A stretch of 23,401 nucleotides of DNA from the NCBI GenBank assembly GCA_964556885.1, contig CAZKYP010000033.1, positions 1-23,401 on the forward strand. The letters run 5' to 3'. The stretch comes from CAZKYP01 sp964556885 (GTDB lineage Bacteria > Planctomycetota > Phycisphaerae > Sedimentisphaerales > Anaerobacaceae). Below, one piece after another: positions 7,201 through 15,648 of the stretch; position 1 is the stretch's first letter, and the number at the start of each line of letters is the position of its first letter. The position numbers and the translations under genes were made by a program. Below the pieces are notes generated by a model, which worked only from the letters and a program-made list of their open reading frames with translations, searched no databases and had not been told where the DNA came from.

Positions 7201-7751
7201 AAGAAACATTTATTAAAAATCTGTATAACCGGAAAAAGGGAATTTCCTTATTTACACTCCTGTGCCTTTGCGGCGTTTGTCTGAACGTTTGCGGCTGCAC
7301 CGCTATGCAGGGCTATTCCAACGAATCTCTGTTCCCTAAAGACGTCACCAGCGTTTACGTGGAAATGTTCGATAATCAAACCTTCAGAAGAGGCGTGGAG
7401 TACGAGCTTTCAGATGCCCTGGCCAAACGTATTGAGGCGGACACCCCCTATAAAATTATAACCAGCTCGGACAGGGCCGACACCATAATAAGCGGCCAGA
7501 TAATCTCAATAAGAGAGCAGGCGCTGAGCGTCGAAAGGGAATCCGGTTCTGTTCTCGAAAAGCAGGTGGAGCTGCGGGCGGTGGTAAACTGGGAAAATTT
7601 GAAAACGGGCGGGATGATGATAGACAACAAGATTGTTACCTCGACCGCAACTTATTCCGAATACCAGACACAGGAATTTAAGTACGCTTCAACCCTTGCA
7701 GCAAACAATCTTGCGCGTAAAATCGTAGAGTTAATGGAAAATAAATGGTAA
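7197..7751 (+). CDS. lptE: LptE-like LPS-assembly lipoprotein
   Basis: The 184-residue precursor has a basic N-terminus, a hydrophobic stretch (18-31) and a lipobox Val-Cys-Gly-Cys, with C34 as the lipidated residue. The mature part matches the LptE pattern. It opens with TSVYVEMFDNQTFRRGVEYEL, where a strand is followed by a phenylalanine/arginine turn and a helix. A middle region then covers TIISGQIISI, and the C-terminal helix is NNLARKIVELME. LptE plugs the LptD barrel that delivers lipopolysaccharide to the outer leaflet. Its gene overlaps the BamD-like gene by ATGA, so the two are translationally coupled. The LptE call is based on pattern and context and is moderately sure. Confidence 0.7.
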   Translation: MKETFIKNLYNRKKGISLFTLLCLCGVCLNVCGCTAMQGYSNESLFPKDVTSVYVEMFDNQTFRRGVEYELSDALAKRIEADTPYKIITSSDRADTIISGQIISIREQALSVERESGSVLEKQVELRAVVNWENLKTGGMMIDNKIVTSTATYSEYQTQEFKYASTLAANNLARKIVELMENKW

Positions 7752-7767
7752 AATTATTATGTAATGA

Positions 7768-9780
7768 ATGAGGATCATGAGTAACAGTCAAAAGAAGAAA
7801 TCACCCCTATATAGTCGCGGAAAACAAGACAACCAGGACCTGAAGCCTCCGCTGCCTCGCTACAAGAGGGGTTCGTACAGCACCATTTTAATAATCTTTT
7901 TATTTATAACACTTGCGCTGGTGCTGACTCAGCGGCAGAAGGTCGAAGAAATCTCATGGAGCGATTTCGTACAGCACATACAGGAAAAGCACATTCAAAA
8001 TGTGATCGTTAAGGAAACCGAATGCACAGGCCAGTTCACCGACGCTTACATCGCCACACAGCAGGGAAAAGGCAAGAAATCATTCGTGGTAAATTACAAT
8101 CCTGCGGTCCACGGTCCGTGGCTCATGGAGTTATTAAAGGACAACAACGTAGCCAATGATACTGCGCCGCAGCACATCTGGCTTACTATGCTGCTGCAAC
8201 TATTGCTGCCGCTGCTCATACTTGTCGGGTTCTTCTACTTTTTCTTTGCACGAAACCTTCGCAGCGGCGCAGGCGGCATGCTGATGTCGTTCGGCCGAAG
8301 CAAACATCGGCTTCAGGGCAAAGACAAGTCCAAAGTGACATTCCAGGACGTGGCCGGCGTGGAAGAGGCAAAGGATGAAGTAGCGGAGGTAATCGAATTT
8401 TTAAAGAATCCGAAAAAGTTCCAGAGACTCGGCGGCCGCATCCCCCGCGGTGTGCTGCTCGTAGGCCCGCCCGGCTGCGGCAAGACATTACTCGCCAAGG
8501 CGATTGCCGGCCAGGCGGATGTACCGTTCTTCAGTATCTCCGGCAGTGATTTCGTGGAGATGTTCGTCGGAGTCGGGGCGTCCCGCGTCCGCGATTTGTT
8601 CAAACAGGCCAAGGAGAATTCTCCCTGCATCATCTTTCTCGATGAAGTAGATGCAATCGGGCGAAAACGCGGCCCCGGTTTTGTCGGCGGCGGGCACGAC
8701 GAACGCGAGCAGACCCTGAACGCAATCTTAGTTGAGATGGACGGTTTCGACACGAACGACCAGGTGATTGTAATTGCGGCCACAAACCGCGCCGATATTC
8801 TGGACCATGCTCTGACCCGCCCGGGGAGATTCGACAGGCAGATTTTCGTGCCGCTTCCGGACTTGAAGGGACGGGTCGATATCCTGAAAGTCCACGCCAA
8901 GAAAGTGAAATTAGGACCCGACACAAACCTTGAGCGGCTCGCGCGCGGCACACCTATGTTCAGCGGCGCGGACCTGGCGGCGATTATCAACGAAGCGGCC
9001 CTGGCGGCAACGATGGCCAACAAGGACAGCATCGAAATGGCCGATTTGGAGGAAGCAAGGGACAAGGTACGCTGGGGAAGGGCCAAGAAGAGCAGAGTCA
9101 TAGACAAAAATGAAAAAGAAATCACGGCCTACCACGAAGCCGGCCACACACTCGTGCAATCGTTGCTTAAAGACGCCGACCCACTGCACAAGGTCAGCAT
9201 CATTCCTCGCGGGCCGATGGGCGGTGCAACTTTTGCCCTGCCGGAAAGAGACAGAACCATATTCACTAAAAGATATTGTATGGCTCTTTTACAGGTCTGC
9301 TTCGGCGGGCGGATCGCGGAAGAATTGTTCTGCGATGATATATCCAGCGGTGCACAAAACGATATTCTACAGGCTACCGGTATTGCAAAGCAGATGATTC
9401 TGGTCTGGGGTATGAGTAATCAGCTCGGCCCTATCAATTACAGTACGGATTATGCGGCCAAGGAAGCAATGTATCTCATGCCGTCAGAAAAAGATTATTC
9501 TGAAAAGACAGCGGAAACAATTGACAGTGAAGTTAAAAAGGTCACAGACGAAGCATATAAAAAAGCGAAGGAACTGCTTGAAGCAAATAAAGAAAAGCTC
9601 GAACAAATAGCTAAGGCCCTGCTGAAATACGAGACTCTCGACGCCGCCGATGTGAAATTGATTTTGGAAGGCGGCACTCTGGATAAACCGACGGTCGCCG
9701 ATCTGCTGGCCGCCGAGCAGGCCAAGAACCAGCAACAAAAAGCCGTGCCTGAAAAAAAGTCCGAGCAGTTGGCCGACTGA
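7768..9780 (+). CDS. ftsH: ATP-dependent zinc metalloprotease FtsH
   Basis: FtsH is a membrane-bound hexameric AAA+ protease that degrades misfolded membrane proteins and short-lived regulators. The 670-residue protein has helix 1 (39-53), a short extracytoplasmic domain, and helix 2 (142-161). The AAA module has Walker A GPPGCGKT (233-240), Walker B IIFLDEVDAIG (288-298) and an arginine-finger region RPGRFDRQ (351-358). The peptidase carries HEAGH (456-460), with the third zinc ligand expected in the DDISSGAQND region. All key residues are present. The N-terminal cytoplasmic tail of about 37 residues is Pro/Arg/Lys-rich and unusual (see findings). The start is ambiguous between ATG 7768 and ATG 7777; neither has an ideal Shine-Dalgarno. 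It follows lptE by 16-25 nt in the same run. Confidence 0.97.
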   Translation: MRIMSNSQKKKSPLYSRGKQDNQDLKPPLPRYKRGSYSTILIIFLFITLALVLTQRQKVEEISWSDFVQHIQEKHIQNVIVKETECTGQFTDAYIATQQGKGKKSFVVNYNPAVHGPWLMELLKDNNVANDTAPQHIWLTMLLQLLLPLLILVGFFYFFFARNLRSGAGGMLMSFGRSKHRLQGKDKSKVTFQDVAGVEEAKDEVAEVIEFLKNPKKFQRLGGRIPRGVLLVGPPGCGKTLLAKAIAGQADVPFFSISGSDFVEMFVGVGASRVRDLFKQAKENSPCIIFLDEVDAIGRKRGPGFVGGGHDEREQTLNAILVEMDGFDTNDQVIVIAATNRADILDHALTRPGRFDRQIFVPLPDLKGRVDILKVHAKKVKLGPDTNLERLARGTPMFSGADLAAIINEAALAATMANKDSIEMADLEEARDKVRWGRAKKSRVIDKNEKEITAYHEAGHTLVQSLLKDADPLHKVSIIPRGPMGGATFALPERDRTIFTKRYCMALLQVCFGGRIAEELFCDDISSGAQNDILQATGIAKQMILVWGMSNQLGPINYSTDYAAKEAMYLMPSEKDYSEKTAETIDSEVKKVTDEAYKKAKELLEANKEKLEQIAKALLKYETLDAADVKLILEGGTLDKPTVADLLAAEQAKNQQQKAVPEKKSEQLAD

Positions 9781-9814
9781 TTATTACTGTCGTTTCATTT
9801 GAATCGGGGTGGTT

Positions 9815-11665
9815 ATGCGCCAAAGGATTGCTCCATTATCAAAAGGAATTGATGTTTTATTCGTAGGGATTTGCTTTTTCTTAGCTGTTTGCTTCACTGC
9901 AACAGCATACGCAGCCCAGGTGCAGCCAAATGTTAAAATCGAAACCGGCGCCGCCTTTGAACTTCAAAAATACGAGAACCAATCTTCATCCGTCCGTATC
10001 GAGCCCGCCCGAATAAACGAGCAGGCCGGCATCGTGGTGAAATTCGAAGGAACAGACGACCTGCATTATTATGCAAAGGCCGAGACCTCCCCCGCCCCCG
10101 GTTACGAGCTAAAAGTCAAGGCCGCGTCCGAGTATTTCAATTTCGGCGAGACTGTCTATCCGAAATGGAAGATGTTCACGGATTCGCTTGGCAACAAGGT
10201 CGAAGTATATGTCGGCAACTTTACGGTCTTTGTTCCAATCAATTCGACCAAGACCCAGACAGGCGAGACTGCAATTCAATCGGGTGACATCGACGTGACA
10301 ATTACAGGCATTGCATGTACCAGCATGGTTTGCCTGAAACCTTTTGAAAAAACATTGCAAACAAATATAGATTGGAGCCGCCGTCAGTCATGGGCGCAGA
10401 TTTCTCTCGAAGGGTCCGTTGGACAGGAAGAAGAGAACAAATCCAATCAAAGATCATCGCAGCCAATATTGTTTGCGCTTGCTCTGGCGTTTTTGGCAGG
10501 ACTGACCTTAAATATTATGCCCTGCGTCTGGCCGGTGCTGCCGCTTATAGTGATGCGTATCGTCGGCCAGGCAAAACAAAGCCGGGGTACATCGACAGTG
10601 ATGGGGCTCGCATTCTGCCTGGGGATACTACTATTCTTTGCAATTCTGGCCGGTGCCAACATCATTCTTCAGGTCTTCTACGGAACAGTTCTGCAATGGG
10701 GTGACCAGTTTAGAAATCCGACCTTTGTCGCAGTAATGGTGCTTCTGCTTGTACTGCTGGCGATGTTTATGTTCGGATTATTTACAATTACCGTCCCGTC
10801 CGCAATTTCGAGCAGGCAAAGCACCGGCAAAGGATACATATCAGCGATTGGTATGGGTTTGCTCGCGGCGGTCCTGAGCACGCCGTGCAGCTTCGGGATT
10901 TTAGCGGCCGCCTTTGCCTGGGCACAGTCACAATCTTTGTTCCTCTCGACAACCGCCATTATGGTCATCGGAGTCGGTATGGCACTGCCGTACGCTATTC
11001 TTACATCGACACCGGGATTACTGAACCGCCTTCCCAAACCCGGAAAATGGATGGAGCTGTTCAAGCAGGGCATCGGTTTCGTTCTGCTTATCATCGCAGT
11101 AAAACTTATCCTGGCACTGCCTGAGGCTCGCACAACCGGCGTATTATATTTTTCCGTGATACTTGCCTTTTGTGTCTGGATATGGGGAACGTGGGTCGAT
11201 TTCGGCACAAAGCCGCTGAAAAAATGGTCGGTTCGTCTTGCGGCTGTAGCGCTGGCCGTTCTGTCAGGCTGGGCCTTGCTGCCGCAGGCGAAAGAGTTGA
11301 TTGACTGGAAGCCATACGATGCAGGAGCAATTCAAACCGCTCTTGAACAGCAGCGGCCGGTTCTGATTAAGTTCACGGCTGACTGGTGCCTGAGCTGCCA
11401 GACCGTGCAAAAGGTAGTATATTCCCGTAAGGACATCGCCAAACTTATCGAGCAAAAAAACGTTCTCGCAATCAAGGCCGATACTACAGAGAAAGAATTT
11501 CCGGCAACAATAGCTCTTGAGAATATTTACAACGAGCCGGGCGTACCAGTCAGCATGCTCTTTGTCCCGGGAAAAAAAGAACCGTATAGATGGCGTGGAA
11601 TATTATTCGCCGGCGAACTGAAAAAACATTTAGAAGAACTGCCCGATAAACAAGATAATAATTAA
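9815..11665 (+). CDS. dsbD: thiol:disulfide interchange protein DsbD
   Basis: DsbD carries electrons from cytoplasmic thioredoxin across the inner membrane to periplasmic disulfide reductases. All three modules are visible in 616 residues. A signal-led N-terminal domain has the pair C168/C173 (CTSMVC). The CcdA-like membrane domain (about 218-490) holds C237 in NIMPCVWPV and C358 in STPCSFG. The C-terminal thioredoxin domain has FTADWCLSC (C525/C528). The start at ATG 9815 is preferred over GTG 9809 because the GGGGTGG stretch then lies at proper distance and the signal peptide (about 12-34) begins cleanly. It lies 34 nt after ftsH and 15 nt before the endonuclease III gene. The cysteine layout supports full electron-transfer function. 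Confidence 0.93.
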   Translation: MRQRIAPLSKGIDVLFVGICFFLAVCFTATAYAAQVQPNVKIETGAAFELQKYENQSSSVRIEPARINEQAGIVVKFEGTDDLHYYAKAETSPAPGYELKVKAASEYFNFGETVYPKWKMFTDSLGNKVEVYVGNFTVFVPINSTKTQTGETAIQSGDIDVTITGIACTSMVCLKPFEKTLQTNIDWSRRQSWAQISLEGSVGQEEENKSNQRSSQPILFALALAFLAGLTLNIMPCVWPVLPLIVMRIVGQAKQSRGTSTVMGLAFCLGILLFFAILAGANIILQVFYGTVLQWGDQFRNPTFVAVMVLLLVLLAMFMFGLFTITVPSAISSRQSTGKGYISAIGMGLLAAVLSTPCSFGILAAAFAWAQSQSLFLSTTAIMVIGVGMALPYAILTSTPGLLNRLPKPGKWMELFKQGIGFVLLIIAVKLILALPEARTTGVLYFSVILAFCVWIWGTWVDFGTKPLKKWSVRLAAVALAVLSGWALLPQAKELIDWKPYDAGAIQTALEQQRPVLIKFTADWCLSCQTVQKVVYSRKDIAKLIEQKNVLAIKADTTEKEFPATIALENIYNEPGVPVSMLFVPGKKEPYRWRGILFAGELKKHLEELPDKQDNN

Positions 11666-11680
11666 GGAGCGTTGTTAAAA

Positions 11681-12355
11681 TTGGCAAAGGCTAAAAAAAT
11701 CAAGGTCGATAAGAAACAGGCCGCTGATCGAGTCAAAAAGATCTGGCCGATACTGAAAAAGACATATCCAGGCGCAAGGATTGCGCTGAATTTCAAAGAC
11801 CCGCTTGAGCTGCTTATTGCAACGATCCTCTCGGCGCAGTGCACAGACGTTCGCGTCAACATGGTGACAAAGGACCTGTTCAAAAAATACAAATCGGCCG
11901 CAGACTGGATGAATGCCGACCTTAAACAAATCGAATCCGACATCCGCAGCACCGGCTTTTATCACAACAAAGCGGTCAATATCAAAGGCGCCTGCACTAA
12001 GATTATCGAGCAGTACAAAGGCGATGTCCCCGACTCCATGGAACAGTTGCTGACGCTGCCGGGCGTCGGCAGAAAGACGGCAAACTGCGTCCTGGGCGAC
12101 GCTTTCGGCGTACCCGGAATCACATGCGATACGCATGTTATCAGACTTTCCCGCAGATTAGGGCTCTCGGAAAACAGCGACCCGGTAAAGTTGGAGTTCG
12201 ATTTGGCCGACATAGTCCCGAAAAAGAACTGGACACTATTTAGTCATTTATTGATTCATCATGGTCGAAATATATGCAAAGCCCGAAAGCCGGAATGCCC
12301 GAACTGCCCGATCGCGCAAAACTGCCCATCGGCCAACAACCCGGCATCGTGGTAA
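11681..12355 (+). CDS. nth: endonuclease III, Fe-S DNA glycosylase/AP lyase
   Basis: The enzyme removes oxidised pyrimidines and cuts at the abasic site in base-excision repair. The 224-residue protein has the helix-hairpin-helix LPGVGRKTA (126-134) with catalytic Lys132, and catalytic Asp150 in CDTHVIR. The C-terminal 4Fe-4S loop has C199-x6-C206-x2-C209-x5-C215, exactly the family spacing. The start is not ATG. TTG at 11681 (protein MAKAKK) is favoured over TTG at 11672, because AAGGAG at 11664-11669 leaves 11 nt to the former and only 2 nt to the latter. It is part of the plus-strand run and ends 22 nt before the LOG gene. Confidence 0.96.
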   Translation: MAKAKKIKVDKKQAADRVKKIWPILKKTYPGARIALNFKDPLELLIATILSAQCTDVRVNMVTKDLFKKYKSAADWMNADLKQIESDIRSTGFYHNKAVNIKGACTKIIEQYKGDVPDSMEQLLTLPGVGRKTANCVLGDAFGVPGITCDTHVIRLSRRLGLSENSDPVKLEFDLADIVPKKNWTLFSHLLIHHGRNICKARKPECPNCPIAQNCPSANNPASW

Positions 12356-12377
12356 TTTAAAAGGAGATTATCTACTC

Positions 12378-13067
12378 ATGATAGAAGGTATGGATAGTCC
12401 GGTAAGAGACCTTTGGCGAATATTCAGGGTAATGGCCGAATTTACCGAGGGCTTCGAGGAGCTTGCCTCGGTGGGTCCGGCCGTATCAATTTTCGGGTCG
12501 GCACGTACAAAACCGGATGATTGTTATTATAAACTGGCACGGGAAACGGCTTCGGAGCTGGTGAAGGCTGGATTTGCAATTATAACCGGAGGAGGCGGCG
12601 GGATTATGGAAGCGGCTAACAAAGGAGCCGCCCAGGCAGACGGAAGGAGTATCGGACTGAACATCGAGCTGCCGATGGAACAGCTCCCTAACGAATTCCA
12701 GAATCTGTCTCTTCATTTCAGGTACTTTTTTATCCGCAAGGTGATGTTCCTCAAGTACGCTCACGGTTTTATCGTTTTCCCCGGCGGTTTCGGGACGATG
12801 GATGAATTTTTCGAGTCGCTGGTCCTGATTCAGACGCTGAAGCAGGCGTCTTTTCCCGTGGTCCTGATGTGCAGCGATTACTGGAAGGGACTGATCGACT
12901 GGATAAAAGCAACGATGTTGGGCAAACACAACTACATTAGTCCGGAAGACATGGACGTCTTTACCTTATGCGATGATGTTCAAACGGCGGTCAAAAAAAT
13001 CGTTGAGTTCAGGGAAGGCCCCGGCCACAGCGGAATGGAACTGCCACCAGGTATGAGAAAAATGTAA
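12378..13067 (+). CDS. LOG-family (TIGR00730) nucleotide 5'-monophosphate phosphoribohydrolase-like protein
   Basis: The 229-residue protein has the Rossmann-type LOG/lysine-decarboxylase-like fold. Visible motifs are SIFGSAR (37-43), TGGGGGIMEAANKGA (70-84) and the signature PGGFGTMDE (135-143). FIRK (118-121) supplies the expected basic residues. Characterised members release the base from cytokinin riboside monophosphates or AMP; many bacterial homologues were once misnamed lysine decarboxylases. ATG 12378 was chosen because AAGGAG lies 11 nt upstream. The open frame continues further up but overlaps the nth gene. It is the last gene of the plus-strand run and is followed at once by a hairpin. 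Its physiological substrate here is unknown. Confidence 0.9.
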   Translation: MIEGMDSPVRDLWRIFRVMAEFTEGFEELASVGPAVSIFGSARTKPDDCYYKLARETASELVKAGFAIITGGGGGIMEAANKGAAQADGRSIGLNIELPMEQLPNEFQNLSLHFRYFFIRKVMFLKYAHGFIVFPGGFGTMDEFFESLVLIQTLKQASFPVVLMCSDYWKGLIDWIKATMLGKHNYISPEDMDVFTLCDDVQTAVKKIVEFREGPGHSGMELPPGMRKM

Positions 13068-13074
13068 ACTGCAG

Positions 13075-13099
13075 GGTGGGGCTCGCCCCACCATTTTCA
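13075..13099 (+). terminator. GC-rich hairpin followed by T-rich tract
   Basis: GGTGGGGC (13075-13082) and GCCCCACC (13085-13092) form a perfect stem around a 2-nt (or opened 4-nt) loop, followed by ATTTTCATTTTT. It starts 7 nt after the stop of the LOG gene and lies between convergent genes, so it likely ends the plus-strand transcript. Its T-tract overlaps the last codons of the ankyrin gene. Confidence 0.65.
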
Positions 13100-14866
13100 T
13101 TTTTCAGTAAGTACAGCAACGATATCCCGATGTCCTTTCCGGATTGCTTCATCTAATGGCGTGCGGCCTTTAGCATCTTTTATATAGACATTAGCTCCAT
13201 GAGATAATAAGAGTTTCACAATTTCTATTCGTCCCCGGATAGCTGCTTGATGTAAAGCAGTCCTTCCGCTATCATTCCTTGCATTGACATCAGCTCCATT
13301 AGTAAGAAGCATCTTGACGAGTTCCCTATCTCCCCGAGCCGCATAATGCAACAAACTTTCACTATCCTGTAACTTTGTATTAGCATTGACACCTTTCGAA
13401 ACCAGCAATTGTACAATATCCATGTCTCCTCGTTGTATTGCAAATATAATCGGAGTCTTACCATCATCATTTTGTATACTGATATTCGCTCCCATATCGA
13501 TAAACAGCTTTGCAACATCAGAATTATAATTATCTATTGCAAGTAATAGAGGAGTATTATTTTCGTTATCTCTTGCATCTATCTCTGCTCCTTTTGTAAT
13601 AAGAAATTTAGCCATATCCAAAACATAATTATAATCCTTACTATTACTCATAGGTAAAGATGGCTGATCTTTATTTCCTATCTTATACGTGTTATTCTGA
13701 GGTGTAAAAATTCTGTTGTAAAGATTCCTATAACCACGATCAAACTTAGCCAATTTATGCAGAGGTGTTTGTCCTTCATCGTTCTTTAAGTTTACATTGG
13801 CCCCTTTAGTTATAAGTAAATCGGCAATTTCTATAAGGATGCGTCCATTCTCCGGACCATGATCATGATAAGGTGAACAAAGTATATGTAATGGTATCTC
13901 CCCGAAATTGTTCTTTACATTTACGTTAGCCCCTTTGTTGATAAATAATTTTGCTATCTTCAAATTATCCAGCTTAATTGCATCATGGAGTGGTGTGTTA
14001 TTAAGATTGTCTTTTGAATTAATATCGGCACCATTTGTCAGTAGAAATTCTACCAAATCATAATTACTCCACTGAGAAATAGTGTATAGAGGAGTTTGAC
14101 CTTGTGAGTTTTTTACGTTTACATTCGCCCCATGGGCAAGTAAAAGTGTCGCTACTTCAATGTTCGCATTATGTAAAGGTGTGAATTTGTAATTATCTCC
14201 TGCATTAACATCTGCGCCATTTGCAATTAGCAATGCAGCTATATCTTTATCACCGAGCCAAGCTGCCTTATGTAAAGGTGTCGTACTACACCCACATTCT
14301 GTATTAACATCGGCTCCTTTAGCGATTAGCAATTCAGCTACATCTTTATGTTTATTAGTAACTGCTATATAAAGCGGCGTTTCTTCGTTATTGTTCTTCG
14401 GATCGATTTCGGCGCCGTTGTCGATAAGCAATTCCGCTAAATCCCTGTAATCTTTTCGGGCCGCGCAATGAAGCATCATTTCTTTGTCTCGGCCGCAGAC
14501 AACATTAACGTCTGCTCTATTGCTCAAAAGCAATTCAAATATATCTTTGTGGTCAGCGGCCAATGCCAGGAAAATTGGTGTCCAGCCGCCTTTACCCCCT
14601 TTTGCATTCACATCGGCACCCTTGGCAAGAAGCAATTCCACAGCCTCCTTTTTTCCCTCGTTAGCCGCCCAGTGCAGCGGCGTAAAGCCGGTTTCGTCCC
14701 TGGCGTTAACATCCTCGCCGTTTTCAAGCCTGATTTGGATTTGCTCTACACTACCAATCTGTGCGGCCCGATGCAACGTCATAATATCGGCCGCAGGCTT
14801 TTTCCTGCAACCACCGGCAAAACACAACGTCACCAAAATCAAAAAGAAAAGTTTCCTCAACCTCAT
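13097..14866 (-). CDS. ankyrin-repeat lipoprotein
   Basis: The 589-residue precursor has a lipoprotein signal (LFFLILVTLCFAGGC, lipidated C20), so it is probably anchored outside the cytoplasm. The rest is about 14-15 ankyrin repeats, with the typical TPLHxAA start and ELLLxxGADVN end, from residue about 28 to the C-terminus. The array is interrupted near residues 385-420 by a polar segment (RIFTPQNNTYKIGNKDQPS) that does not fit the repeat. Ankyrin arrays bind other proteins; the partner cannot be deduced. The central half of the gene is visibly more A+T-rich than both its ends and the neighbouring genes. This suggests repeat expansion or a different origin. The region upstream of the start is lost in a scaffold gap. 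Confidence 0.93.
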   Translation of the reverse strand: MRLRKLFFLILVTLCFAGGCRKKPAADIMTLHRAAQIGSVEQIQIRLENGEDVNARDETGFTPLHWAANEGKKEAVELLLAKGADVNAKGGKGGWTPIFLALAADHKDIFELLLSNRADVNVVCGRDKEMMLHCAARKDYRDLAELLIDNGAEIDPKNNNEETPLYIAVTNKHKDVAELLIAKGADVNTECGCSTTPLHKAAWLGDKDIAALLIANGADVNAGDNYKFTPLHNANIEVATLLLAHGANVNVKNSQGQTPLYTISQWSNYDLVEFLLTNGADINSKDNLNNTPLHDAIKLDNLKIAKLFINKGANVNVKNNFGEIPLHILCSPYHDHGPENGRILIEIADLLITKGANVNLKNDEGQTPLHKLAKFDRGYRNLYNRIFTPQNNTYKIGNKDQPSLPMSNSKDYNYVLDMAKFLITKGAEIDARDNENNTPLLLAIDNYNSDVAKLFIDMGANISIQNDDGKTPIIFAIQRGDMDIVQLLVSKGVNANTKLQDSESLLHYAARGDRELVKMLLTNGADVNARNDSGRTALHQAAIRGRIEIVKLLLSHGANVYIKDAKGRTPLDEAIRKGHRDIVAVLTEK

Positions 14867-14870
14867 TTAC

Positions 14871-14970
14871 NNNNNNNNNNNNNNNNNNNNNNNNNNNNNN
14901 NNNNNNNNNNNNNNNNNNNNNNNNNNNNNNNNNNNNNNNNNNNNNNNNNNNNNNNNNNNNNNNNNNNNNN
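14871..14970. other. assembly gap of 100 N
   Basis: Exactly 100 N, a conventional placeholder for a join of unknown length. It removes the promoter region of the ankyrin gene and the 5' end of the prepilin-like gene. Adjacency of the genes on the two sides is therefore only as good as the scaffolding. Confidence 0.98.
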
Positions 14971-15639
14971 GCGTTAACCCGGGTCCGGGAGATTGGTAAG
15001 CGTGCGGTGTGCCTTAGCAACCTGAGGCAGTTGACTCTCGCGTGGGTTCTGTACGCCGGCGACAATGACGGCAAGATTGTAAACAGCGATGTCAGCTACA
15101 CGGGCACTCCTCCCGTGGATACATGGTGGGTGCATTGGCCGACAGCCGGACACGGCAGCACCATCGAGCAGTGGGAAGAAGCTATCATGGCCGGACAATT
15201 GTGGCCATATCTTAAAAGCATAAAACTCTACAAGTGCCCAAACAGTGCCAAGCCGAGGAGACTGACCTACACTATAGTCGATTCGATGAACGGTTATTGC
15301 AGTTGGGATTCCTTCACCCCGAAACTGAAAATCACAAATATAAATCAGATTCGCCGCCCGTCCGGCAGGATGGTCTTTCTCGGCGAGGACCCGGTGTCTG
15401 CGGGGACATGGGGAGTTCTGTATTCGGTCGAGGCATGGTACGACCCGCCGCCGAAGCTGCACAGCAACGGCACGACCTTCGGCTTCGCGGACGGCCACAG
15501 TGAATACTGGAAATGGGAAGACAGCCGGACACCGGAAACTACCTGGGACGACCGAAACCAGGTCCAGGCCGGCAACAAAGATTTGCACAAAGTACAGATG
15601 GCCGTCTGGGGCGAGTTGGGATACGAGCCCGGCAGCTAA
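14971..15639 (+). CDS. prepilin-like H-X9-DG protein, N-terminus lost in gap
   Basis: The frame is open from the gap edge to the TAA at 15637-15639 (222 codons). It begins ALTRVREIGKRAVCLSNLRQL, which normally directly follows the type IV prepilin-like hydrophobic helix in planctomycete proteins of this kind. That helix and the cleavage site must lie in the gap. The C-terminal part has HSNGTTFGFADG (164-175), an exact H-X9-DG motif, the hallmark of the large DUF1559-like/prepilin-associated family that is multi-copy in Planctomycetota. A Trp-rich middle region is typical too. Such proteins are thought to be exported pseudopilin-like surface or substrate-binding proteins, but no specific role is established. 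The GTG at 15007 is an internal codon and not the true start. Confidence 0.85.
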   Translation, partial: ALTRVREIGKRAVCLSNLRQLTLAWVLYAGDNDGKIVNSDVSYTGTPPVDTWWVHWPTAGHGSTIEQWEEAIMAGQLWPYLKSIKLYKCPNSAKPRRLTYTIVDSMNGYCSWDSFTPKLKITNINQIRRPSGRMVFLGEDPVSAGTWGVLYSVEAWYDPPPKLHSNGTTFGFADGHSEYWKWEDSRTPETTWDDRNQVQAGNKDLHKVQMAVWGELGYEPGS

Positions 15640-15648
15640 TGTTAATGC

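Noticed and set aside
13097..14866. Tandem repeats in the ankyrin gene as a CRISPR-like or tandem DNA array
   Set aside because: The periodicity is about 99 nt and reflects ankyrin codons; units are diverged and in frame, without spacers.
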